Below are positions 1-6,887 of a stretch of DNA of 11,341 nucleotides, piece by piece. The position numbers and the translations under genes are program-made. Every line of letters starts with the position of its first letter. The stretch's first letter is position 1. The notes below the pieces were generated by a model. The model did not search any database and had not been told where the DNA came from. It saw nothing but the letters and a program-made list of their open reading frames with translations. This DNA is from Alphaproteobacteria bacterium (GTDB lineage Bacteria; Pseudomonadota; Alphaproteobacteria; ATCC43930; CGMCC-115725): assembly GCA_005888425.1 (NCBI GenBank), contig VAZF01000161.1:1-11341 (forward strand). The letters run 5' to 3'.

Positions 1-574
1 GATGGTGCGAGGACAAGAGGACCGCGGTGCCGTCGGCCTTCAGGCCGCGGATCATGTCGAGGAATTCCTGCGTCGAATGCGGGTCGAGCGCGGTGGTCGG
101 CTCATCGAGGATCGCGACGCTCGGCCGCTTCATCAGCACCTCCGCGAGGCCGAGGCGCTGCCGCATGCCCTGCGAGAACGTGCGCACGCGGGCGTAGCCG
201 TAGGAGCCGAGCCCGACACGCTCCATTGCCGCGGTGAAGCGCGTGTCGATCTCCTGGCGCGACAGCCCGGCGAGGCGTCCGGTATAGGCGAGATTGTCGA
301 GCGCCGAGAGCCCGTCATAGAAGCCGATCTGATCGGGCAAATAGCCGACCCGGCGCTTCACCTCGAGCGGATCGCGCAACGGGTCAAAACCGGCGACCTC
401 GGCGCGTCCCTCGGTTGGCTCCGTGAGGCCGAGCAGCATCAGGATCGTTGTCGTCTTGCCCGAGCCGTTGGGGCCGAGAATGCCGACGATCTCGCCGGCG
501 CGGACTTCGAGATCGATGTGGTCGACCGCGACATTCGCGCCGTAGCGCTTGGTCAGCTGCTCGGCCCGGATCAC
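1..574 (-). CDS. ABC transporter ATP-binding protein (3' end beyond window)
   Basis: This is the nucleotide-binding subunit of an ABC transporter, expected to hydrolyse ATP at the inner face of the cytoplasmic membrane. The first 191 residues are present and the rest lies left of base 1. Visible motifs are Walker A GPNGSGKTT (34-42), a Q-loop glutamine near 82 (YLPDQ), a signature variant FSQGMRQ (133-139) in place of LSGGQ, Walker B VAILDEP with D-loop ALDP (153-165), and an H-loop SSHH at the edge (188-191). The FSQGMRQ variant is common in CcmA/NatA-like ATPases that pair with ABC-2 permeases. The start is taken as GTG at 574, giving an IRAEQLTKRYG opening typical of the family. There is no in-frame ATG or other usual start between it and an upstream TAG, and a GGACGAGG stretch lies just upstream, rather close. 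It follows the NEW3 gene by 25 bases, so the two are probably co-transcribed. The substrate is unknown, and a permease gene probably follows outside the window. Confidence 0.93.
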   Translation of the reverse strand, partial: MIRAEQLTKRYGANVAVDHIDLEVRAGEIVGILGPNGSGKTTTILMLLGLTEPTEGRAEVAGFDPLRDPLEVKRRVGYLPDQIGFYDGLSALDNLAYTGRLAGLSRQEIDTRFTAAMERVGLGSYGYARVRTFSQGMRQRLGLAEVLMKRPSVAILDEPTTALDPHSTQEFLDMIRGLKADGTAVLLSSHH

Positions 575-599
575 GACCTCGTCCGCAATTATTCGGTCC

Positions 600-1772
600 T
601 CAGCGGCGGCCTAACCGGGCGACGGCAAAGACGACAACGAGCAGCGCGATCGCAATGATCGCGATACCGACTGCGCCCCATAGCGTAGAGGTCAGGACGG
701 TGATGCGGAAATTCGCGGATTCTGACAGCCCGCCGGCGGCGCTGGCGCGCATTGTCGTCTGGTAGTCGCCGGCGATCGCCCTGTCGGAGGGGGTCAGCGT
801 CACTTTGACGTTTTGCGTTGCGCCCGCGGCCAGCTGGGGGAGCTGCTTCGGGTCGAATTCCGATTTCCAGCCCTCCGGAGCGGTCGCGCTCAATTCGATG
901 TCGCGCGCCGCCTCGCTGCCGTCATTGCGCAGGACGATCGTCAGTTGGCTGCTGCGGCCGGCATAAGCCTCGCCACTCAGCCGGCCGCCTTCGCCCGACA
1001 GCGCGACGCGCGGCTGTCCGACAATTGTCAGGCTGACCGGGAGCTCGGCGCTCGTTGCTTCGGTCTTGGCATGGAGCGTCAGCTTGTAGTCGCCCGCCTG
1101 GGTCTCCCGGGGGATCGTCAGCGAGGCCTCGACATCCTTCGACTTGCCGGCTTCGATGGGGATCGAGGTGATCTGCTGGCTGCCATAGGCTTCGGTAAAG
1201 CTCACCTGGAAATTCTTTGGCGCGTCGGCGCTGAAATTGATCGTCGCGTCGCGGCCGCTGTCGTTGGTGACGCTGACCCGGTACTTGAACGCGGTCGTCG
1301 CGGTGCCGCGCAAGGCCGGGAAATTCGTCGTCAACTTCAATTTCGCGGGCAGCTCCTCGCCGATGGTCAGCGTGATGGGCAATTTCTCGTCGCGTTGCCC
1401 GCCCTTCGCCTGCACCGTGAAGCGGTAATCGCCCTTGCCGGTGTTCGCAGGCGGCTCCAACCGCAACTGCAGCCGCTCCTCGCTGTCGGGCGCGACTTCG
1501 ACTGCCGAGACGGGCTGGCCGCCGCCGAGGATCGTCGCCTTCCAGCCATTGGCAACTTCCGGCACCGAGATCGTCAGCGATTGCGGCGGCAATTTGAAAT
1601 TGCGCACGGAGAGGTCGACCGTCGTGGTCTCGCCGGCGCGCACGGTCAGCGCCGGATACCGCGTCGTCAGGAACAGGCCGGTGATATTGCCCGAGCCTTG
1701 CGGCTGATCGGCGGCGAGCGCGCCGTCGGCCCACAGCATCATCACAAAAACAGCAAAGAGCCGCCGCATCAT
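600..1772 (-). CDS. Secreted, membrane-anchored NEW3-domain (Ig-like repeat) protein
   Basis: This 390-residue protein has a signal peptide (about 1-20, ALA then AD), three Ig-like beta-sandwich units, and one C-terminal membrane helix (about 364-385) followed by a basic RLGRR tail. It is therefore predicted to sit in the periplasm, anchored in the inner membrane by its C-terminus. The repeats show as LTTRYPAL (35-42) and LTTNFPAL (147-154), and as GDY turns at 114, 227 and 335, each followed by a short strand. This layout matches the NEW3 (alpha-galactosidase-associated) family, COG1470-like, known to me mainly as proteins encoded beside ABC transporters. ATG at 1772 is preceded at 8 bases by GGGAGG (1781-1786), and a second ATG follows immediately. 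Its neighbour is an ABC ATPase 25 bases downstream, so an accessory role in that transporter is inferred. No catalytic motif is visible and the function is unknown. Confidence 0.85.
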   Translation of the reverse strand: MMRRLFAVFVMMLWADGALAADQPQGSGNITGLFLTTRYPALTVRAGETTTVDLSVRNFKLPPQSLTISVPEVANGWKATILGGGQPVSAVEVAPDSEERLQLRLEPPANTGKGDYRFTVQAKGGQRDEKLPITLTIGEELPAKLKLTTNFPALRGTATTAFKYRVSVTNDSGRDATINFSADAPKNFQVSFTEAYGSQQITSIPIEAGKSKDVEASLTIPRETQAGDYKLTLHAKTEATSAELPVSLTIVGQPRVALSGEGGRLSGEAYAGRSSQLTIVLRNDGSEAARDIELSATAPEGWKSEFDPKQLPQLAAGATQNVKVTLTPSDRAIAGDYQTTMRASAAGGLSESANFRITVLTSTLWGAVGIAIIAIALLVVVFAVARLGRR

Positions 1773-1926
1773 GCGGAAAACCTCCCGGATGCTGCCGCCA
1801 AATCCGTCACGGCGCGCGGCGCACTTGCTCGGCGCGGCGGGACAGGGATGACGGCGAATGTCGATCGGCGAGCCTCATAGAGCACCCGCCCGGCAAGCTG
1901 AAATTATTTTTTTGTAATGTGATGGC
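1773..1926. other. Intergenic gap between bamD and the NEW3 gene, with AT-rich island
   Basis: These 154 bases hold no supported gene. An AT-rich patch (1901-1919) with seven T residues on the plus strand (1907-1913) stands out against the GC-rich background just past the bamD stop. I cannot find a GC-rich hairpin followed by a T-run in the direction of transcription, so a terminator is not supported. The patch could be an upstream element of a promoter for the NEW3/ABC pair, but no convincing -35/-10 pair follows it. Confidence 0.4.
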
Positions 1927-2736
1927 TCAGAAGCTGCTGACCAGCTGTCCAAACCAGCCTTGCCGCGCCTCGGCCGGCGCACCGCTGCCGGTCATCAGCC
2001 CATAGGCTTCCTGATACCAGCGGCTGCCCGGGTAGTTGTAGCCGAGCACGGACGCATTCTCCTTGGCCTCCTTGACGAGGCCGAGCGCCAGGTCGCACTC
2101 GACGAGGCGCTCCAGCGCTTCCGGGACATGCGTCGTCGTCTGGTAATTGTCGATGACGCGCTTGAAACGGTTTATCGCCGCCAGATACTCGCCGCGGTTC
2201 AGGTAATAGCGGCCGATCTCCATCTCCTTCCCGGCGAGATGGTCGCGTGTGAAGTCGAGCTTCAGCTTGGCGTCGCGCGCGTATTTGCTGTCGGGGAAAC
2301 GGCGGACGATGTCGTCGAGGGCGCGCAGGGCCAGTTCGGTCGTGCGCTGGTCGCGGCCGACATCGACGATCTGCATGTAGTAGCAGATCGCCTTCAGGTA
2401 ATAAGCGTAGCCGACGTCGCGGTGGCCGGGATGCAGCTGGATGAAGCGGTCGGCGGCGATGACCGCCTGGTCGTAATTGCCGGCCTCGTAAAGGGAATAA
2501 ACCCCCATCAGCTGGCTCTTCGTCGCCCAGACCGAATAGGGATGCTGGCTTTCGACCTGCTCGAAAGTCTTGGCGGCGTCGGAAAAACGCTCATCGACGA
2601 GCGCATCCATCGCCTTGTTGTAAAGGTCGTCGACCGGCTTCTCGATGTAGACTTCGTTCTTCGAATTGCCGCACCCGGCTAGCATGACCAGCAGCACGGC
2701 GACAGCGAGCCGCGGCGGCGACAGCAACAAAGGCAT
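1927..2736 (-). CDS. bamD: Outer membrane assembly lipoprotein BamD
   Basis: BamD is the essential lipoprotein of the BAM complex, which with BamA folds and inserts beta-barrel proteins into the outer membrane. The 269-residue product begins with a lipoprotein signal peptide ending in the lipobox LAGC, with the acylated cysteine at residue 22. The +2 residue is Gly, not Asp, consistent with sorting to the outer membrane. The rest is helical TPR-type repeat sequence, with recognisable stretches such as YNKAMDAL, FEQVESQHPYS, ADRFIQLHPGH, YYLKAICYY and IGRYYLNRGEY. Length is close to the family norm (about 245-290). ATG at 2736 is the natural start because it places the signal peptide at the N-terminus, but the ribosome site is weak. 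The gene lies 85 bases after lpxC in the same direction, the usual alphaproteobacterial order. A promoter-like -10 in the gap suggests it may also be transcribed on its own. Confidence 0.95.
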   Translation of the reverse strand: MPLLLSPPRLAVAVLLVMLAGCGNSKNEVYIEKPVDDLYNKAMDALVDERFSDAAKTFEQVESQHPYSVWATKSQLMGVYSLYEAGNYDQAVIAADRFIQLHPGHRDVGYAYYLKAICYYMQIVDVGRDQRTTELALRALDDIVRRFPDSKYARDAKLKLDFTRDHLAGKEMEIGRYYLNRGEYLAAINRFKRVIDNYQTTTHVPEALERLVECDLALGLVKEAKENASVLGYNYPGSRWYQEAYGLMTGSGAPAEARQGWFGQLVSSF

Positions 2737-2770
2737 CTTTAACTCGACCCCAGAGCCCTTCCCCGCGCGG

Positions 2771-2801
2771 GTTATAGCACGGAATCCGAGGCCGACCGCA
2801 A
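2771..2801 (-). promoter_or_regulatory. Candidate promoter for bamD
   Basis: On the minus strand a near-consensus -10 hexamer TATAAC (2771-2776) lies in the lpxC-bamD gap. The best upstream hexamer is TTGCGG (2796-2801), 19 bases away, which is longer than ideal. The start of transcription would fall about 28-30 bases before the bamD ATG. The call rests mainly on the -10 in GC-rich DNA and is tentative. Confidence 0.35.
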
Positions 2802-2816
2802 ACCGGCAGAGCCGGT
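2802..2816 (-). terminator. Weak hairpin after lpxC
   Basis: Six bases after the lpxC stop codon, a perfect 6-bp inverted repeat (ACCGGC, 3-base loop, GCCGGT) is followed on the minus strand by only TTT before GC-rich sequence. It could be a weak attenuator between lpxC and bamD or a transcript-stabilising stem. The short U-tract makes efficient termination unlikely. Confidence 0.25.
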
Positions 2817-2821
2817 CCTGC

Positions 2822-3751
2822 TCAGGCTCTGGCGATCCGGCGGGTCTCCGGTCTCACGATCGGGCCGAGCGTGGCCGGTTCGGCCAGCGTCGTCGCGCAC
2901 CAGGCATCGTCATCGGCAAACAGCGCGGCCAGCAGCTGCCGCGTGTGGGCATGGCCCGAACGAACCCCGCGGAAATGCCCGATAATCGGCCCGCCGGCGA
3001 GGTAAAGATCGCCGACCGCGTCAAGCAATTTGTGCCGGACGAACTCGTCGGCATAGCGCAACCCGCCGCGGTTCAGCACCCGGCTGCCGCTGACGACCAC
3101 GACATTGTCGAGCGAGCCGCCGCGACCAAGCCCCGCCGCATGCAGCCGCGGCACGTCGTCGAGGAGGCCAAAGGTGCGGGCCGGCGCCAGCTCGGTTCGA
3201 AAGGCATCCGGATCGAGCGCCAGCACGAGGTCCTGCCGGCGGATTAGCGGGTTTTCGTAATCGATTTCGAAGCTCATCGAGAAGCCGTGATCGGGCAGCA
3301 AGGACGCGGCCGCATCGCCATCCACGACCGTTACCGGCTTCATGATCTTGATCGCGCGGCGCGGCTCGTCCTGAGCGACGGTTCCCGCCTGTTCGATCAG
3401 ATGCAGAAACGGCGCGGCGCTGCCGTCCATGATCGGAATTTCCGGCCCATCGAGCTCGACGACGGCATTATCGACGGCGGCGCCGGCGAATGCGGCCATC
3501 AGATGCTCGATCGTGTTGATGCGCACGCCTTCGCCGTTCGACAGGACGGTCGAGAGCGAGGAAGCGATTGTGTTCTTCCAGTGAGCGCGGATCTCGGCCC
3601 CGGCGTCGATCCGCCGGAACACGATGCCGGCATCGGGCGGCGCCGGCCGTAGCGTCAAAGCCACGGTTTGGCCGCTATGCAGCCCCACCCCCGGGCAGCC
3701 GACCGCGGTTCTCAACGTCCGCTGCGGCGCAGTCCCCATGTCCCCCAACAT
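2822..3751 (-). CDS. lpxC: UDP-3-O-acyl-N-acetylglucosamine deacetylase LpxC
   Basis: LpxC is the zinc-dependent cytoplasmic deacetylase of the committed step of lipid A synthesis, converting UDP-3-O-acyl-GlcNAc to the free amine. With the start used here it has 309 residues, the family norm. Visible motifs are GVGLHSG (21-27), TIEHLMAA (80-87) carrying the expected catalytic Glu82 and zinc ligand His83, IMDGSA (107-112), RHKLLDAVGDLYL (239-251) with zinc ligands His240 and Asp244, and SGHAHT (265-270) with catalytic His267. Roles are assigned by homology to the E. coli enzyme. The open frame runs 24 codons further upstream to a GTG at 3823, but that stretch overlaps promoter-like DNA. ATG at 3751 has a GGA 5 bases upstream. 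ATG at 3739 is also possible, but its GGGGGA lies only 1 base away. The gene follows the ftsZ terminator, so it is probably expressed from its own promoter. Confidence 0.96.
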   Translation of the reverse strand: MLGDMGTAPQRTLRTAVGCPGVGLHSGQTVALTLRPAPPDAGIVFRRIDAGAEIRAHWKNTIASSLSTVLSNGEGVRINTIEHLMAAFAGAAVDNAVVELDGPEIPIMDGSAAPFLHLIEQAGTVAQDEPRRAIKIMKPVTVVDGDAAASLLPDHGFSMSFEIDYENPLIRRQDLVLALDPDAFRTELAPARTFGLLDDVPRLHAAGLGRGGSLDNVVVVSGSRVLNRGGLRYADEFVRHKLLDAVGDLYLAGGPIIGHFRGVRSGHAHTRQLLAALFADDDAWCATTLAEPATLGPIVRPETRRIARA

Positions 3752-3789
3752 GTGAATCCGTACCAAAATTGAAACTGATCCCCGCGCGC

Positions 3790-3818
3790 AACCTACTGCC
3801 GGCCGGGGTTTGTCACAA
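3790..3818 (-). promoter_or_regulatory. Candidate lpxC promoter with overlapping palindrome
   Basis: On the minus strand TTGTGA (3813-3818) and TAGGTT (3790-3795) are separated by exactly 17 bases. Transcription would begin near 3783, giving a leader of about 30 bases before the lpxC ATG at 3751. The -35 lies inside the perfect 11-base inverted repeat TTTGTGACAAA (3809-3819), a possible operator. Both hexamers are only partial matches. The position downstream of a strong terminator makes a promoter here necessary in principle. Confidence 0.4.
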
Positions 3819-3892
3819 ATCACTCTTTGTTACGGATTGTTGCATGTCCGCCGCAATGTCGGCGAGGAGATCTCGCTCAGACGGACGCACAT

Positions 3893-3929
3893 AAAAGGAG
3901 CACCGCAGCGTCGCCGCGGTGCCCCTTTA
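3893..3929 (-). terminator. Rho-independent terminator after ftsZ
   Basis: About 20 bases past the ftsZ stop, the minus strand reads GGGGCACCGC, a 9-base loop, GCGGTGCTCC, then TTTTAT. The stem is 10 bp with a single G-U wobble, and the flanking AAA/TTT can extend it. This is a textbook intrinsic terminator, and the flanking A/T tracts would let it work on both strands. It closes the ftsW-to-ftsZ transcription unit and separates it from lpxC. Confidence 0.88.
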
Positions 3930-3949
3930 GACGGTGGCCGGGACGGCGA

Positions 3950-5458
3950 TTAGTTGGCTTGCCGGCGCAGGAAGGCCGGGATGTCGAGCAGATCGTCCTC
4001 GGCGCTGACCCCCGGCCGCTCCTCAGGTTCGAGCGGCGTCAACCGTGGCGGGGCGGCGGCGCGGGCTGCTGCGGGGGGCGCCGGCTGCGGCTTCTTTTCC
4101 GGGGCGGCGGCGGCAACGCGCGCGCGGGCGACGCCGGTCATACGCTCGATGAGGCTCGGGACCCGTCCTTTGGCGCGTGGCGGCACCGCATCGGAGGCCG
4201 CCGGCACCGCCGGCTGGGTGATCGGGACGGGGCGAGCCGGGCCGGGCTCGACCGGCCGCGGCGCGACAAAGCCGCCGTTGCGCAAGGCCGCGCTTTCCGC
4301 AGCCGCGGCAGCGGCCGGCACCGCCTCGGGCGCGCTCTCGACCCGCGGCTCGCTGCGCGACGGCTCCGTCTTTGGCGCGGCGGCGTTCTGGGTCAGCATC
4401 GGCTGGGTATAGCCGGGAGCCGCCGCGGCCAGCTTGACCTCAGCCAGAACCGGCCGGGTGGGGGCCAGCGAGGGCAGAGCCATCTGGCCCGCTTCCGCTT
4501 CGATGCCGGTCGCGACGACCGAGATGCGCATGCGGCCGGCGAGCTTCTCGTCGAAGGTCGAGCCGAAGATGATGTTGGCGTCCGGGTCGACCTCTTCGCG
4601 GATGCGGTTGGCGGCCTCGTCGACCTCGAACAAGGTCATATCGGTGCCGCCCGTGATGTTGATCAGCACGCCGCGCGCGCCCTTCATCGACACATCTTCC
4701 AGGAGCGGGTTTGATATGGCGGCCTCGGCGGCGTCGATCGCGCGGCGGTCGCCCTCGGCTTCGCCGGTCCCCATCATCGCCTTGCCCATCTCGCTCATGA
4801 CCGTACGGATATCGGCAAAATCGAGGTTGATAAGGCCAGGCATGACCATCAGATCGGTGACGCCGCGCACGCCCGAATGCAGCACATCGTCGGCCATCTT
4901 GAAGGCGTCGGCGAAGGTCGTGCGCTCATTGGCGATGCGGAACAGGTTCTGGTTCGGGATGATGATCAGCGTATCGACGAACTTCTGAAGCTCCTCGATG
5001 CCGGAATCGGCGATCCGCATGCGGTGGACGCCCTCGAAATGGAAGGGCTTGGTCACGACGCCGACGGTCAGGATGCCGGATTCGCGCGCGACCCGCGCGA
5101 TGACCGGGGCTGCGCCCGTGCCGGTGCCGCCGCCCATTCCGGCGGTCAGAAACACCATATTCGAGCCGTTGACCGCTTCGAGGATCTCGTCAAGCGCCTC
5201 CTCGGCGGCGGCGCGGCCGACATCCGGTCGCGCCCCGGCGCCGAGGCCGCGCGTCACGCCGACCCCGAGCTGGATCTTGCGCGGCGCGGCGGATTGCTGC
5301 AACGCCTGGGCATCGGTGTTGCAGACGACAAATTCGCAGCCGATCAAATTCGACCGGATCATGTTGCTGACGGCGTTCCCCCCGGCGCCGCCGATGCCGA
5401 TGACGGTGATGCGCGGCTTCAGCTCGTGCTCATCCTTCGGGATGCTCAGATTGATCAT
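3950..5458 (-). CDS. ftsZ: Cell division GTPase FtsZ
   Basis: FtsZ is the tubulin-like GTPase that polymerises into the Z-ring at mid-cell and recruits the divisome. The 502-residue protein shows GGAGGN (23-28), the tubulin signature GGGTGTG (109-115), and the T7 loop NLDFAD (211-216) with the catalytic Asp213 that completes the active site of the neighbouring subunit. The folded core ends near 320. A long Ala/Pro-rich linker of about 165 residues follows, then the conserved C-terminal peptide DDLLDIPAFLRRQAN (488-502) that binds FtsA and other partners. Long linkers are usual in alphaproteobacteria. The open frame extends 123 codons upstream into ftsA, but that part is Arg/Ser-rich and unlike FtsZ. 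ATG at 5458 has GGAGGGG 6 bases upstream and gives the expected N-terminus. It lies 142 bases after ftsA and is followed by a strong terminator. Confidence 0.98.
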   Translation of the reverse strand: MINLSIPKDEHELKPRITVIGIGGAGGNAVSNMIRSNLIGCEFVVCNTDAQALQQSAAPRKIQLGVGVTRGLGAGARPDVGRAAAEEALDEILEAVNGSNMVFLTAGMGGGTGTGAAPVIARVARESGILTVGVVTKPFHFEGVHRMRIADSGIEELQKFVDTLIIIPNQNLFRIANERTTFADAFKMADDVLHSGVRGVTDLMVMPGLINLDFADIRTVMSEMGKAMMGTGEAEGDRRAIDAAEAAISNPLLEDVSMKGARGVLINITGGTDMTLFEVDEAANRIREEVDPDANIIFGSTFDEKLAGRMRISVVATGIEAEAGQMALPSLAPTRPVLAEVKLAAAAPGYTQPMLTQNAAAPKTEPSRSEPRVESAPEAVPAAAAAAESAALRNGGFVAPRPVEPGPARPVPITQPAVPAASDAVPPRAKGRVPSLIERMTGVARARVAAAAPEKKPQPAPPAAARAAAPPRLTPLEPEERPGVSAEDDLLDIPAFLRRQAN

Positions 5459-5464
5459 TCCATT

Positions 5465-5471
5465 CCCCTCC
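5465..5471 (-). promoter_or_regulatory. Strong ribosome binding site of ftsZ
   Basis: GGAGGGG on the minus strand lies 6 bases before ATG 5458 and fixes the ftsZ start against the much longer open frame. An out-of-frame ATG at 5463 (ATG GAA TGA) sits between this site and the real start. Its stop overlaps the ftsZ ATG as ATGA. Confidence 0.75.
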
Positions 5472-5525
5472 GCGCCTCTTGATCTGCCCCGGCCCCCATG
5501 CCGGTCCCCCCGCTGCGACCGGACT

Positions 5526-5550
5526 GCTACGGCGCAGCGCCGATAGTAGC
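5526..5550 (-). promoter_or_regulatory. Nested dyad with -10-like hexamer in the ftsZ leader
   Basis: In the 142-base ftsA-ftsZ gap, the minus strand carries GCTAC, TATC, GGCGC, T, GCGCC, GTAGC. The outer arms (5546-5550 and 5526-5530) and inner arms (5537-5541 and 5531-5535) are both perfect inverted repeats. A -10-like TACTAT (5543-5548) straddles the left outer arm. No good -35 is found 16-18 bases further upstream. It may be an operator over an ftsZ promoter or a structured leader. High GC content makes chance dyads common. Confidence 0.35.
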
Positions 5551-5600
5551 GAGTTTCCTTGCGCCGACATACCCGCCGCGAGACAAAAATGCCACGGCGT

Positions 5601-6887
5601 TCAGAGATTTTCGCGCAGCCACTGCCCGACGCGGCCCAGGAGGCCTCCCGCCGGGAGCCGCGTGGCGTGCGGCGATTCGGCCTTTTCCGACATTGCGAAG
5701 AGCAGCAGCCCCGCGGCGGCGGAAAAAGCCGGGCCGTGCGTCGATTCGGCGAGACCCTTGATGCGCGCCGGGCGGCCGATCCGCACCTGCTTGTCAAGGA
5801 TGAGCCCGGCCAGCTCTCGCACCCCATGTAGCTGGCAGGCGCCGCCGGTCAGCACGACGCGGCGCCCGGCAATCTTATCGAAACCGCTCGCCTCGAGGCG
5901 ATTGCGCACCATCTCGAATGTCTCTTCGATCCGCGGCGCGATGATGCTGACGAGCAGCGATTTCGGGACGTGGCTGACATGCCCGTCGTCTTCTTCGCCG
6001 ATCTGCGGTACCGCGATCGTCTCGCGGTCGTCGAGCGTGGCAGCGATCGCGCTGCCAAACAGCGCCTTGAGACGCTCGGCATGCGCCAGGGGGGTCGAGA
6101 GCCCGCGGGCGATGTCGTTTGTGACATGGCTACCGCCGACCGGCAGCGAGTCGGCGAAAACGAGATTGCCGGCAAAGAAGACGCCGATCGTCGTCGTGCC
6201 GCCGCCCATGTCGATGACGGTCACCCCGAGATCCATCTCGTCCGCGACAAGACAGGCGAGCCCCGCGGCATAGGGGCTGACGACGAGCGCCTCGGTCTCA
6301 AGATGCGCGCGTCCGATCGCGGCGGTGTGGTTGCGCACCGCGGCGACCGCGGCGGTCACGATATGCATGTTGATGCCGAGCCGCTCCCCGGCCATGCCGC
6401 GCGGATCGCGGATGCCGCGGCTCTCGTCGATCGAAAATCCGACCGGGATCGAATGGATGACCTGGCGGTCGTCGGCGCCGCGCATGCGATAGCCGCGCTC
6501 CAATACCTGGCGCATGTCGCTGTCGCTGATCTCGCGGTGGCCGAGATCGATCTCCGCCTTGACGATGCGCGACCCGGCAAACCCGCCTGACAGGTTGACG
6601 ACAACCCGCTCGATCTGCTCGCCGGCCATTTCCTCAGCCGCATGGACGGCGTTGCGGATCGAATGCCCGGCGGCTTCGAGATCGACGATGGTACCGCTGC
6701 GGACGCCGCGCGCGACCTGGTGGCCGATGCCGAGGACGCGCGGCGCCGCCTCGACCCGCGCGACGAAGCAGCAGACTTTTGTCGAGCCGATGTCGAGCGC
6801 GGCAATGAGGCCGCCTCGCGGGCGCGCCAAGGCCGGCGGCGGATGCGCGGCATGGCCGTTGGCCTTGACCCGTGAACGCTCGCTCAT
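5601..6887 (-). CDS. ftsA: Cell division protein FtsA
   Basis: FtsA is the actin-like ATPase that tethers FtsZ filaments to the cytoplasmic membrane and recruits later divisome proteins. The 428 residues include phosphate-1 motif ALDIGSTK (30-37), the FtsA-specific SHS2/1C subdomain (about 105-180), phosphate-2 motif VIDMGGGTTT (224-233), adenosine motif VVLTGGACQL (344-353), and a C-terminal amphipathic helix GLLGRVGQWLRENL (415-428), the membrane-targeting sequence. A Pro-rich, low-complexity N-terminal extension of about 25 residues precedes the actin fold. The ATG at 6887 overlaps the ftsQ stop as ATGA, which supports this start and implies translational coupling. ftsZ follows after a 142-base leader. 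All key motifs are intact. Confidence 0.97.
   Translation of the reverse strand: MSERSRVKANGHAAHPPPALARPRGGLIAALDIGSTKVCCFVARVEAAPRVLGIGHQVARGVRSGTIVDLEAAGHSIRNAVHAAEEMAGEQIERVVVNLSGGFAGSRIVKAEIDLGHREISDSDMRQVLERGYRMRGADDRQVIHSIPVGFSIDESRGIRDPRGMAGERLGINMHIVTAAVAAVRNHTAAIGRAHLETEALVVSPYAAGLACLVADEMDLGVTVIDMGGGTTTIGVFFAGNLVFADSLPVGGSHVTNDIARGLSTPLAHAERLKALFGSAIAATLDDRETIAVPQIGEEDDGHVSHVPKSLLVSIIAPRIEETFEMVRNRLEASGFDKIAGRRVVLTGGACQLHGVRELAGLILDKQVRIGRPARIKGLAESTHGPAFSAAAGLLLFAMSEKAESPHATRLPAGGLLGRVGQWLRENL

Noticed and set aside
1901..1919. The T-run after bamD as an intrinsic terminator
   Set aside because: The T-run is on the plus strand, and no GC-rich stem precedes a T-run in the direction of bamD transcription.
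1960..2682. A 240-codon plus-strand open frame opposite bamD
   Set aside because: It is antisense to a complete BamD with lipobox and TPR repeats, and shows no domain of its own.
3827..4714. A 295-codon plus-strand open frame opposite the ftsZ 3' half
   Set aside because: It covers the FtsZ linker region in antisense, is Arg/Gly-rich low complexity, and shares its DNA with a strong terminator.
5489..5504. A CCGGC/GCCGG hairpin in the ftsZ leader
   Set aside because: A 5-bp GC stem with a 6-base loop is expected by chance in DNA of this composition, and no other signal supports it.
5459..5827. A 123-codon N-terminal extension of ftsZ
   Set aside because: It overlaps ftsA out of frame, is Arg/Ser-rich, and bypasses the strong ribosome site directly before ATG 5458.
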